Of a stretch of 64,000 nucleotides of DNA, positions 8,010 to 16,600 are shown one piece after another. The first letter of the stretch is position 1, and the number at the start of each line of letters is the position of its first letter. A model generated the notes under the pieces. That model was not told the origin of the DNA. It made no database searches and was given only the letters and a program-made list of their open reading frames with translations. A program made the translations under genes and the position numbers. Source of the stretch: BCD1 sp942492125 (GTDB lineage Bacteria; Bacteroidota; Bacteroidia; Chitinophagales; Saprospiraceae); contig CALODM010000035.1 of the NCBI GenBank assembly GCA_942492125.1, positions 124,001 through 188,000 of the forward strand, written 5' to 3'.

Positions 8010-9440
8010 TTATTTTTCATTTAAACTGAGCTTGATTTTTTTCTCCAGCTCAGCAACAGTGTCCTTCAAGATAGCATCTGTTTCCATGAGGTCCTGGACG
8101 GTTTTGCAGGAATGAATTACCGTACTGTGATCACGGCCTCCAAAATTCTCACCAATAGCTTTAAGCGACTTCCCAGTGAGCTTTTTGGTGAGGAACATGG
8201 ACAACTGTCGCGCAATCACGACCTGGCGCTTCCTGGTTTTGCCTTGTAGTTTTTCAACGGGTACATCAAAATGGTCGGCGACCAGTTCCTGGATGAATTC
8301 AACAGTGATCTCCTTATTGATGTGTTTGACAAAATTTTTGATTACTTCCTTGGTCAGGTCAAGGTCTATTTGTCTGCGATTGAGCGACGACTGAGCTATC
8401 AGTGAAACCAAAACACCTTCGAGTTCACGGATATTGTTTTTGATGTTATAACAAATAAATTCCGTAATATCCTGAGGTAAATCAAGTCCTTGTGTAGACA
8501 TTTTAGCTTCAAAAATGGCCATTCTGGTTTCGAGGTCCGGCGCCTGCAGATCAGCTGATAATCCCCATTTAAATCTTGAGATTAAACGCTCTTCCATACC
8601 GTTAAGATCCTTTGGAGGACGATCAGAGGTCAGGATGATCTGTTTACTGTTTTGGTGGAGTTGGTTGAAAACATGGAAAAATATTTCCTGTGTTTTGGTT
8701 CTGTTGGCCAAAAACTGAATATCATCAACAATAAGCACATCCATCAACTGATAGTAAGTTACCAGGTCATTAACCGCATTGTTTTTAATAGATTGAATGA
8801 TCTGGTTGGTAAATTTTTCCGTAGAAACGTATAAAATATTTTTATCTGGATGATTATCTATAACTTCATTGCCTATAGCCTGTGCAAGGTGGGTTTTTCC
8901 TAAACCTACATCCCCAAAAATGACCAATGGGTTAAAAGAGGTATTACCCGGGTTTTTGGCAATCGCCAATCCTGCTGAACGTGCCAGGCGATTGCAGTCA
9001 CCTTCTATGTAGTTTTCAAAAAGATAATTAGGGTTGAGTCTTGGCTCTACCTTTACTTTTTTAATTCCCGGAATGATAAAGGGATTTTTTATATTTTCGG
9101 TAGCTACCATTCCCGGAGTATAGGTACTATCGGCAACCTGTTCAGCCTGGGTGTTCGCACGAGCTGCAGTTGTGGAAACAGAAGAACGGTTGGTAAGTAT
9201 CTGATACTCCAGTTTAGCCTGGTTACCTAATTCATTGCGAATGGAGGTTCTCAACAAAGAAACATAGTGCTCTTCGAGCCATTCATAAAAAAAACGATTG
9301 GGGACTTGTATGGTTAAAGAATTGTCCTCTAAACGTACGGGTTTGATGGGCTCAAACCAGGTTTTGAAGCTTCGTCCGTTCACACTCTTCCGAATGTTCT
9401 GGAGACACTTATCCCACACTGAAGTATGATCAATTACCAT
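8010..9440 (-). CDS. dnaA: Chromosomal replication initiator DnaA
   Basis: 476 residues, normal family length. Binds DnaA boxes as an ATP complex, melts the origin and helps load the helicase. Domain I is at about 1-90 (VWDKCLQNIRKSVNGRSFKTW), a variable linker to about 140, the AAA+ domain with Walker A GDVGLGKTHLAQAI and Walker B VDDIQFLANR, and domain IV with the DNA-binding signature GGRDHSTVIHSCK near residue 440. The flanking intergenic DNA has no TTATCCACA boxes; the box cluster lies 22 kb away at about 31.15 kb. Confidence 0.98.
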   Translation of the reverse strand: MVIDHTSVWDKCLQNIRKSVNGRSFKTWFEPIKPVRLEDNSLTIQVPNRFFYEWLEEHYVSLLRTSIRNELGNQAKLEYQILTNRSSVSTTAARANTQAEQVADSTYTPGMVATENIKNPFIIPGIKKVKVEPRLNPNYLFENYIEGDCNRLARSAGLAIAKNPGNTSFNPLVIFGDVGLGKTHLAQAIGNEVIDNHPDKNILYVSTEKFTNQIIQSIKNNAVNDLVTYYQLMDVLIVDDIQFLANRTKTQEIFFHVFNQLHQNSKQIILTSDRPPKDLNGMEERLISRFKWGLSADLQAPDLETRMAIFEAKMSTQGLDLPQDITEFICYNIKNNIRELEGVLVSLIAQSSLNRRQIDLDLTKEVIKNFVKHINKEITVEFIQELVADHFDVPVEKLQGKTRKRQVVIARQLSMFLTKKLTGKSLKAIGENFGGRDHSTVIHSCKTVQDLMETDAILKDTVAELEKKIKLSLNEK

Positions 9441-9788
9441 GCAGCAGAATTAGTTAAAGGGTCAAAGACCACAGTTAAAATAATAAAAATAGTACGAGTG
9501 TAAAAGTAATAGTATCAGTGAGTTAGACTCATCAGGGGGCGAAAGGGCAATTCAGATGAATTGTATAAGTAAATGTGCTTTACAAATGCTTTAAAAAAGC
9601 CTTTTTTCTTTTGAGCCGGATCACAAAGTTGCAACTTTTTTTTGAATAATGAGGCGCTTAGGGAATTGTTTTTTATATTTTTTTTTATTTAATGACTAAA
9701 GGCTTAAGACCTAATTGTTTTTGTTAAAAAATGCCTGTTTTTCCAATTTTATTATTTTCTTTGAATTTAACAAAACAATATTACATAC
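9441..9788. other. Intergenic region between dnaA and the efflux operon
   Basis: 348 bp of AT-rich DNA between divergent genes, expected to hold both promoters. I see no consensus DnaA box, no RNA gene and no clear TTG/TAnnTTTG pair; only a short palindrome AATTCAGATGAATT near 9550. Confidence 0.6.
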
Positions 9789-11183
9789 ATGAAAACCCGC
9801 TCTCGTTATCTTTACCTGATAGGTTTTTTAGCCTTGATCATTATTGCTTATTTTTTTCTGAGGGGTGACCAGGAAGATCAGTTGTCTGATGTGATGACAG
9901 AAGTTGTCCAGGGAGAGTTCTATATCTCGGTTACCGGGACAGGAGAACTAAAAGCTAAAAACTCCGTGAAAATCAGAGCTCCTCAGGGAATGCGCCCTGC
10001 CGGAATTTATGAAACCACTCTTTCAGACCTTGTTCCTGAGGGTACCATTGTACAGGAAGGACAATACGTTGGATCTCTCGACCGGACAGAAATTTCCAAT
10101 AAAATGAGTAATGTGCAGTCGGAGATAGAAAAAATCGAGACGCAACTGGAACAAGCCAAAATTGATACGGCGATTGAGCTGAGAGCTATTCGGGATCAGC
10201 TGGTTAACCTCGATTTCAGTAAGAAAGAAAAACAATTGCTCGTTGAACAAAACAAATACGAGGCGCAGTCTATCATCAGGCAAACCGAACTTGATCTTGA
10301 AAGACTCGAACGTGATTTCTCGCAACTGGAGAAGAAGTATGAATTGAAACAACAACAATCCGAAGCCAAAATCAGAGAAATCAATGCTTTATTGAGACAG
10401 AACAGACAAAAGCTGGAGAAATTCTCGGAGCTTTCCAATGAATTTTCAATATCGGCTCCTACGTCGGGGATGGTCATTTATGCCAGGACCTGGAATGGTA
10501 AGAAGGAACCCGGATCAAGGATTTCCGCCTGGGATCCCGTTGTCGCTGAATTACCGGATTTGACGGATATGATCTCAAAAACCTACGTTAATGAGGTCGA
10601 TATCAGTAAGGTGAAACAAGGCCAGGAAGTAAATGTTAAAGTAGATGCTTTCCCCGAAGAAAGTTATACCGGGGTGGTGTTGACTGTAGCCAATATCGGA
10701 GAACAATTGCGGGGTTATGATTCCAAGGTGTTTGAAGTGGTTATTCAGATTAATGAATCGGATTCCATTTTGCGTCCTGCCATGACCACGAGCAACGAAA
10801 TTATTACCGACACTTTCCATAATGTTCTATACGTCCCATTAGAATGCATTCAATCAGATTCTCTGTCTTTCGTTTACATGAAAGAGAAAGGGCAAACCGT
10901 CAAAAGGGAAGTAATAACCGGATTGAGTAATGATAATCAGATCGTCATAAAAGAAGGTCTTGCGCCTGGTGAACAGATTTTTATGAGTATCCCTGAAAAA
11001 GTCAATGACTTAAAGTTTGTTCCTATTGATCCGGAAATAAAAGCCAGGATTTTAGAGGATCTGGAAAAAGAAAAACGGGAACGGGAAGCCAGGGCCCAGG
11101 CTAAAAAAGAAAAAATAAAAAATATTGCCAAACCGACCAATACCGGTCAGGGAGGAGGAGACATGATTTTCATAATTGAATAA
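9789..11183 (+). CDS. Efflux periplasmic adaptor (MacA/HlyD-type membrane fusion protein)
   Basis: 464 residues. A single N-terminal membrane anchor (YLYLIGFLALIIIAYFFL) is followed by a lipoyl/barrel-sandwich half, a long charged coiled coil (about 95-215: SNVQSEIEKIETQLEQAKID and on), the second lipoyl half (FSISAPTSGMVIYART) and beta-barrel domains. A Lys/Glu/Arg-rich tail ends the protein. It links an inner membrane ABC permease with an outer membrane channel. First gene of a three-gene set; the permease starts 6 bp after its stop. No separate ATPase gene is present in the set. Confidence 0.88.
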   Translation: MKTRSRYLYLIGFLALIIIAYFFLRGDQEDQLSDVMTEVVQGEFYISVTGTGELKAKNSVKIRAPQGMRPAGIYETTLSDLVPEGTIVQEGQYVGSLDRTEISNKMSNVQSEIEKIETQLEQAKIDTAIELRAIRDQLVNLDFSKKEKQLLVEQNKYEAQSIIRQTELDLERLERDFSQLEKKYELKQQQSEAKIREINALLRQNRQKLEKFSELSNEFSISAPTSGMVIYARTWNGKKEPGSRISAWDPVVAELPDLTDMISKTYVNEVDISKVKQGQEVNVKVDAFPEESYTGVVLTVANIGEQLRGYDSKVFEVVIQINESDSILRPAMTTSNEIITDTFHNVLYVPLECIQSDSLSFVYMKEKGQTVKREVITGLSNDNQIVIKEGLAPGEQIFMSIPEKVNDLKFVPIDPEIKARILEDLEKEKREREARAQAKKEKIKNIAKPTNTGQGGGDMIFIIE

Positions 11184-11189
11184 TCCGAT

Positions 11190-12509
11190 ATGCTGCAAAA
11201 ATTATCATTCAACCTTACCCTGGCCTTTGAAAGCGTGCTCAGTAATAAACTTAGGTCTGTCCTAACTGCCCTGGGGATTATTTTTGGGGTAGGTGCCGTT
11301 ATTGCTATGCTGGCAATTGGTACCGGTGCCAGGCAATCCATCCTGGATCAGATGAAATTAATTGGAACTAATAATATTGTTATTAAATCGATGACTACAA
11401 CTGCTGAGCAGGAAGAAGAGGAAGAGGGTTCCAATGGTGAAGAAGACAAGAAATCCTGGTCTCCGGGATTAAACCTTAAAGATGTAGAAGCAATCCGGGA
11501 AGTGGTACCCACTGTGGATATCGTCAGTCCCGAGATCGTAATCCCAACCTCCATCATACAATCTGCCAGGCTTGAAAAAGCCAAATGCGTTGGCGTTACC
11601 AACGAATTCTTTGAATTGAGCAGGCTAAAAATTGAATCAGGTTCCTATTTTCATGATGAACATATGGAACTCGGAAAATCGGTATGTATTATTGGTAAAA
11701 ATATTCAATTACAGTTTTTTGGTACGGAGAATCCCATCGGGAAAAAAATCAAGTGTGGTAATACCTGGCTTAAAATAATCGGGGTTATTGAAAAAAGAAG
11801 CTCCAGCAAAAGCAGCCTGAAAAACCTGGGAATAAGAGATTATAATTCTGATGTTTATGTACCTGTAAAAACTGCTTTATTGCGCTTTGAAAACAGAGGG
11901 AAGATCACAGAGGACAAGATCGGAAACCGCGGGGGAGATCAGGGAGGGGCTGAAAATTACCATCAGCTCGACCGGATTGTCGTCCGTGTGAAGGAGTCTA
12001 ATACCATGCAGGCTTCTGCAGAAGTAATCGCCCGTTTACTGACCAGAAGGCATCAGGAAGTTATTGATTTTGAAGTGGAAGTGCCGGAATTGTTACTGGA
12101 ACAAGAGCAAAAAACCCAGGATATTTTTAACCTGGTACTTGCAGCGATTGGTGGCATATCACTGCTTGTTGGTGGTATTGGTATTATGAATATTATGCTG
12201 GCTTCTGTGTTAGAAAGAATTAAAGAAATTGGCGTACGCAGGTCTATGGGCGCTTTGAAATCCGACATTATCCAACAATTTTTATTTGAAGCGGTAATCA
12301 TCAGTGTGATCGGAGGCCTTTTAGGCGTTGTATTGGGCTATTTCGCATCCAGGGTCATTGCTAATTCTGCCGGAATTCCTTCCATTGTTTCCGCCTGGTC
12401 CATTTTGCTGTCTGCCGGGGTGGCTATTGCCATTGGTCTTATTTTTGGTATTTTTCCGGCAAGGAAGGCAGCTCAACAGGATCCAATAAAAGCATTACGG
12501 TCAGACTGA
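11190..12509 (+). CDS. MacB-type ABC transporter permease (FtsX family)
   Basis: 439 residues. N-terminal MacB periplasmic-core signature LTLAFESVLSNKLRSVLTAL and TM1 (IIFGVGAVIAMLAIG), a large periplasmic domain, then three C-terminal helices of the FtsX type with GGIGIMNIMLASVLERIKEI and RRSMGA. An acidic insertion (residues about 70-90, with EQEEEEEGSNGEEDKK) sits early in the periplasmic domain. There is no nucleotide-binding domain, so an ATPase encoded elsewhere must drive it. The substrate could be a macrolide, lipid, peptide or siderophore and is not predictable. Confidence 0.88.
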   Translation: MLQKLSFNLTLAFESVLSNKLRSVLTALGIIFGVGAVIAMLAIGTGARQSILDQMKLIGTNNIVIKSMTTTAEQEEEEEGSNGEEDKKSWSPGLNLKDVEAIREVVPTVDIVSPEIVIPTSIIQSARLEKAKCVGVTNEFFELSRLKIESGSYFHDEHMELGKSVCIIGKNIQLQFFGTENPIGKKIKCGNTWLKIIGVIEKRSSSKSSLKNLGIRDYNSDVYVPVKTALLRFENRGKITEDKIGNRGGDQGGAENYHQLDRIVVRVKESNTMQASAEVIARLLTRRHQEVIDFEVEVPELLLEQEQKTQDIFNLVLAAIGGISLLVGGIGIMNIMLASVLERIKEIGVRRSMGALKSDIIQQFLFEAVIISVIGGLLGVVLGYFASRVIANSAGIPSIVSAWSILLSAGVAIAIGLIFGIFPARKAAQQDPIKALRSD

Positions 12510-12577
12510 CGGGGCTGAATCTTTGAGAATTAGCCTGGTGCTTATGGAATTAATGTAACCTTTTGAAATTTGACAAA

Positions 12578-14050
12578 ATGAAATTTAAGACGCTCTGTTT
12601 TTTGTTGATTATTGCTTTGAATAGCCCTGCTTTTGGGCAGACAGATACCCTTTCCCTGGATTTAATGCAAACCATTCGAATAGCCCAAAAGGACGGTATA
12701 GATCAGCAATTCGCTGATGTTTCTTTCAAAAATAACTACTGGCAATACCAGGCATTCCTGGCACGCTTGAAACCGCAATTGAACTTTAGAGGAGATATTC
12801 CCAATATCAATCGAAGTATCGAACCTATTATTTTGCCCGATGGAACAGAGGCCTTCATCAACAGGTCTCTTATGTCTAATTCTGCACAGATAAACCTCCA
12901 ACAATCCATACCACTGACAGGCGGTCAGATTTTCGCACAGACAGGTTTGAGGAGGATCGATCTTTTTTCAACGGCAGGTAGTGGGAATATATCCTATTTA
13001 TCAACACCTGTTTCTATCGGTTTGGTTCAGCCGATTTTCGGTTTTAATGATTTGAAATGGGAGAAGAGAATTGCTCCGCTGCGCTATGAGGAATCGGTAA
13101 AACAATATTCCGAAGATTTTGAGCAGATCGCTTACGATGCAACAGGTTTTTTCTTCGAAGTATTAAATGCTCAATTAAACCTGGAAGCCGCGTTCCGGGA
13201 CAAAGCCAATGCAGATAGTCTTTACGTAATTTCGAATGCCAGGTATAAAGTGGGCAAAATTGCGGAAACAGAAGTCCTGCAGATGGAATTACAGTCAATG
13301 CGTTCTGACGCAACCCTGTCACAAAGTAAACTTGCGCTTTCCACTGCAACGGAAAGACTCAGGAATTTTATGGGGATACAACAAGAGGTTGCCTTTCAAC
13401 TTTTTCCCCCGGAAGAGATTCCCGAATTTGAAGTGGATGTAACTGAAGCATTGGTTTTAGCCAACAAAAACAGGGCTGATGCTCTTGCCAGGCAACGCAG
13501 GATGCTCGAGGCCGAGAGAACACTGGCACAGGCCAGAGCGAATACAAGACCCAACTTTGACTTATTTGCCTCTTTTGGACTATCCCAAACAGGGAGAAAC
13601 CTGGAGGAAGTTTACAGCAGACCACTGGACCAGGAAGTGTTCAGTCTAGGATTTGATATACCTATTGCGGATTGGGGTAAATCCAATGCTGCCAAGCAAA
13701 TTGCCAGGGCTAATGCCGACCTCGTCAGGTTACAGGTGCAACAGGATGCGGTAAATTTCGAAAGAGAAGTTATTGTCAGGGTTCAACAGTTTGAATTGGT
13801 AAAAGATCAGGTAGGCCTGGCCAAAAAGTCATTTGACCTGGCCCGGCGCAGACTGGATATTTCAAGGAACAGATATCTTATCGGTAAAATAAGTGCCACA
13901 GACCTGAATATTGCCATTGATGAAGAGGCCAATGCCCGTAGATCCTATTACAGTGCCTTAAGCAGTTACTGGTTGGCCTATTATTATCTGAGAGGGCTTA
14001 CTTTGTATGATTTTGAAAATAAAACCTCTCTTGTAAGAGAGAAGAACTAG
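12578..14050 (+). CDS. TolC-family outer membrane efflux protein
   Basis: About 490 residues from the ATG at 12578, which yields the signal peptide MKFKTLCFLLIIALNSPAFG; an in-frame TTG five codons upstream is less plausible. Two outer membrane efflux repeats with long helical stretches (LNAQLNLEAAFRDKANADSL, ARRRLDISRNRYLIGKISAT) and beta segments ending in YWLAYYYLRGLTLYDF are typical of TolC channels. It lies 68 bp after the permease and completes the tripartite exporter. Confidence 0.9.
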   Translation: MKFKTLCFLLIIALNSPAFGQTDTLSLDLMQTIRIAQKDGIDQQFADVSFKNNYWQYQAFLARLKPQLNFRGDIPNINRSIEPIILPDGTEAFINRSLMSNSAQINLQQSIPLTGGQIFAQTGLRRIDLFSTAGSGNISYLSTPVSIGLVQPIFGFNDLKWEKRIAPLRYEESVKQYSEDFEQIAYDATGFFFEVLNAQLNLEAAFRDKANADSLYVISNARYKVGKIAETEVLQMELQSMRSDATLSQSKLALSTATERLRNFMGIQQEVAFQLFPPEEIPEFEVDVTEALVLANKNRADALARQRRMLEAERTLAQARANTRPNFDLFASFGLSQTGRNLEEVYSRPLDQEVFSLGFDIPIADWGKSNAAKQIARANADLVRLQVQQDAVNFEREVIVRVQQFELVKDQVGLAKKSFDLARRRLDISRNRYLIGKISATDLNIAIDEEANARRSYYSALSSYWLAYYYLRGLTLYDFENKTSLVREKN

Positions 14051-14080
14051 TTGTTGGATCTTTTGTATTCGTGAATACCT

Positions 14081-14548
14081 TCAATCCTCGGCCTCAATGG
14101 CATAGGTATGTTTGATTTCTTTCATGACAAAAGAACTTTGTACATTTCCGATATTTTCCAATCCAGCCAGCTTTTTGGTTATAAAACGCTGGTAGGTATC
14201 AATGTCTTTGGTATTCACCTTTAACATATAGTCGTATTGGCCGGCGATGTGGTAACACTCCTGAACTTCTTTTAATTCCGCTACATCCTGCTCAAATTTT
14301 TCCAGGAAATCTTTGGCATGGACCTTAAGCGATACATTACAATAAGCTGTAAGCGTTTTGCCTAATGCTTTTTTATCCACTATTGCGATGACTCTTTTGA
14401 TCACCCCGTTCATTTTCATTTTTTTTATTCTTTCAAAAATCGGGGTGGTACTCATTCCTAGTTTGGCAGCGATTTCCTTATTGGTGTAATCTGCATTTTC
14501 CTGCAGCATTTGTAATATCCTCCTGTCTGTCGGGTCAATATTTATCAT
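14081..14548 (-). CDS. Lrp/AsnC-family transcriptional regulator
   Basis: 155 residues. N-terminal winged helix-turn-helix (DPTDRRILQMLQENADYTNK, then AAKLGMSTTPIFERIKKMKM) and a C-terminal RAM ligand-binding domain (residues about 70-150, with YHIAGQYDYMLKV). Divergent from the neighbouring PLP lyase, with 146 bp between them, so control of that gene in response to an amino acid is likely; this is context-based inference. Confidence 0.93.
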   Translation of the reverse strand: MINIDPTDRRILQMLQENADYTNKEIAAKLGMSTTPIFERIKKMKMNGVIKRVIAIVDKKALGKTLTAYCNVSLKVHAKDFLEKFEQDVAELKEVQECYHIAGQYDYMLKVNTKDIDTYQRFITKKLAGLENIGNVQSSFVMKEIKHTYAIEAED

Positions 14549-14694
14549 TAAGATTATTTTTCTTTTTTAATGGCTTTTTTAATATGGCGATTAGTTGTTT
14601 TTTCTGGAATAGTGTTTTTTTTGGAATTAATATCTCCTTGTTTTAAAAATATAGATTTTAAGTTTAAAAATACTTAATTTTAAAGAAAAAAGAT

Positions 14695-15975
14695 ATGGAT
14701 AAGCGTAAAAAATTTCAACCTGAAAGTCTGATGATGTCTTATGGATATAAGCCGGAATTATCCGAAGGTGCGGTAAAGGTTCCTGTATTTCAGACTTCTA
14801 CTTATTGCTTTAAGACGGCAGAAGAGGGCAAGGCTTTCTTTGAAGTTGCTTTGGGGAAAAGGGAAAAAAGAGAAGGTGAGGAGATCGGGTTGATCTACAG
14901 CCGGCTGAACAACCCCAATATGGAGATTTTAGAAAATCGTCTTTGTCTTTGGGATGATGCTCAGGATTGTGCTGTTTTTGACAGCGGCATGGCAGCCATA
15001 TCCACTGTTTTAATTGAGTTTTTGAGACAGGGAGATGTCTTATTGTACAATAAACCCCTTTACGGAGGAACCATTCATTTTATTGAGCATATTCTGCCCA
15101 CCATGGGAGTAAAGGTTGTAGGGTTTAATACCTGGGAAGACCTTGAAGATGTAAAACAAAGATTAATTGAAGAGAACCTGGCAGATAAATTGAAGCTGAT
15201 TTACGTTGAAACACCCACCAATCCAACCAACTACCTGGTTGATATTGCAGGTTTAAGGGAAATGGCGGATCTGTTTTCAACGGAAGAAAAAAAGGTTACT
15301 CTTGCAGTGGATAATACCTTTTTGGGACCATTATATCAGCATCCCATTCAGGTTGGTGCCGATTTGGTCATTTATTCAGCCACCAAATTCATTGGCGGGC
15401 ACAGTGACCTTATCGCTGGTGCTGTTTTGGGAAACAACGAATTGATGAGGAGGGTGAAAACACTTAGAACATTCCTTGGAAATATGGCTTCTCCTTATAC
15501 CAGCTGGTTGATGCTAAGAAGCTTGGAAACGCTTAAGATAAGAATGGAAAGGCAGGCAGAAAGCGCCAAAAAAGTAGCTGAATACCTCAAGGATCACCCA
15601 AAAGTTGAGCGCGTTTATTACCTCGGATTTCTTCAGGAAGAAGATCCCGGGTCTTATGAAGTATTTAAGCGCCAATGCAGCTCTGCAGGTTCAATGGTTG
15701 CCTTTGATGTGGTAGGAGGAGAAAAAGAAGCCTTTACTTTCCTCAATAATCTGCATTTGATGAAATTGGCGGTAAGTCTGGGGAGTACTGAATCCCTGGC
15801 AGAACACCCGGCAACGATGACTCATTCAGAGATGGAGGATGAAGTCAAGAACAAATTATTCATTACCGAAAAGCTTGTTCGCATTTCAGTAGGTGTAGAA
15901 AATGTCAATGACCTTATTACGGATATCGGAGAAGCACTGGAAAAGGTACCCATGTTGGTAGGGAGTACTTATTGA
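14695..15975 (+). CDS. PLP-dependent Cys/Met metabolism enzyme (methionine gamma-lyase / cystathionine gamma-lyase-like)
   Basis: 426 residues of the trans-sulfuration family. Visible hallmarks: GLIYSRLNNPNMEILENRL, DSGMAAISTVLIE, the PLP-aspartate in AVDNTFLGPLYQHP and the Schiff-base lysine in VIYSATKFIGGHSDL. C-terminal VSLGSTESLAEHPATMTHS matches the substrate-carboxylate region. Methionine gamma-lyase would give 2-oxobutyrate, an isoleucine precursor, which would fit the ilv genes beside it, but cystathionine beta/gamma-lyase is not excluded. Divergent Lrp regulator upstream. Confidence 0.88.
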   Translation: MDKRKKFQPESLMMSYGYKPELSEGAVKVPVFQTSTYCFKTAEEGKAFFEVALGKREKREGEEIGLIYSRLNNPNMEILENRLCLWDDAQDCAVFDSGMAAISTVLIEFLRQGDVLLYNKPLYGGTIHFIEHILPTMGVKVVGFNTWEDLEDVKQRLIEENLADKLKLIYVETPTNPTNYLVDIAGLREMADLFSTEEKKVTLAVDNTFLGPLYQHPIQVGADLVIYSATKFIGGHSDLIAGAVLGNNELMRRVKTLRTFLGNMASPYTSWLMLRSLETLKIRMERQAESAKKVAEYLKDHPKVERVYYLGFLQEEDPGSYEVFKRQCSSAGSMVAFDVVGGEKEAFTFLNNLHLMKLAVSLGSTESLAEHPATMTHSEMEDEVKNKLFITEKLVRISVGVENVNDLITDIGEALEKVPMLVGSTY

Positions 15976-15985
15976 TTTGCCTTCA

Positions 15986-16030
15986 GGTTGCTGGCTGCAG
16001 GTTAAAACTATTAACCGGTAACCAGCAACC
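15986..16030. repeat. 45-bp nested inverted repeat between convergent genes
   Basis: GGTTGCTGG pairs with CCAGCAACC, and inside it GGTTAA pairs with TTAACC around a 5-base loop. It fills the gap between the PLP lyase and ilvN. No T run follows, so a terminator role is possible but not certain. Confidence 0.6.
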
Positions 16031-16033
16031 AAT

Positions 16034-16570
16034 CTACAGGTTTTGACTCTTTTTCAGAGATTCCAGATATTCATTGAGTTTTTCCATTGGTTTAGCTACG
16101 GCTACTCTGCCAGATCGTACAAACTCGTAGATGCCTATTTTTTTCAATTCTTCCAGTAATGCTTCTGTTTCACTGGGGTGGCCCGTTTTTTCAATCACGA
16201 CATATTGAGGTTCAATTACGAGAACTCGTGCGTTGTGGGAACGGATCATTCGTTCCACGGAATTGCCATTCAGAAAAATATTGGTAGGCACCTTATAAAG
16301 GGCAATTTCCTGGTAAACGATTTCGTCAGGTTCGTAATAGAACGCTTTGAGTACATCAATTTGTTTTTCCAGCTGGGCTACCAGTTTTTTGACCATGACT
16401 TCATCTACAAAGACAACAATGGTGAAACGGTGAATATCAGGCATGGAGGACTTTGAAGTGGTAAGGCTCATGATGCTGATATGTCTTCTGCTAAATACAG
16501 AGACAACCCTTGCCAATAATCCTGGGTGATTTTCCGTGAATACGGTTATGGTATATTTTTTTTCTTCCAT
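16034..16570 (-). CDS. ilvN: Acetolactate synthase small (regulatory) subunit
   Basis: 178 residues. The N-terminal ACT domain (YTITVFTENHPGLLARVVSV, then FSRRHISIMSLTTSKS) and a C-terminal ALS small-subunit domain (VERMIRSHNARVLVIEPQYV). It binds branched-chain amino acids and confers feedback inhibition on IlvB. Last gene of ilvD-ilvB-ilvN, 30 bp after ilvB. Confidence 0.95.
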   Translation of the reverse strand: MEEKKYTITVFTENHPGLLARVVSVFSRRHISIMSLTTSKSSMPDIHRFTIVVFVDEVMVKKLVAQLEKQIDVLKAFYYEPDEIVYQEIALYKVPTNIFLNGNSVERMIRSHNARVLVIEPQYVVIEKTGHPSETEALLEELKKIGIYEFVRSGRVAVAKPMEKLNEYLESLKKSQNL

Positions 16571-16600
16571 TTTTTTTACTTAAGGCCTTAAATTAATTGA

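Noticed and set aside
9441..9788. Origin of replication directly upstream of dnaA
   Set aside because: No TTATCCACA boxes there; the cluster is at about 31.15 kb.
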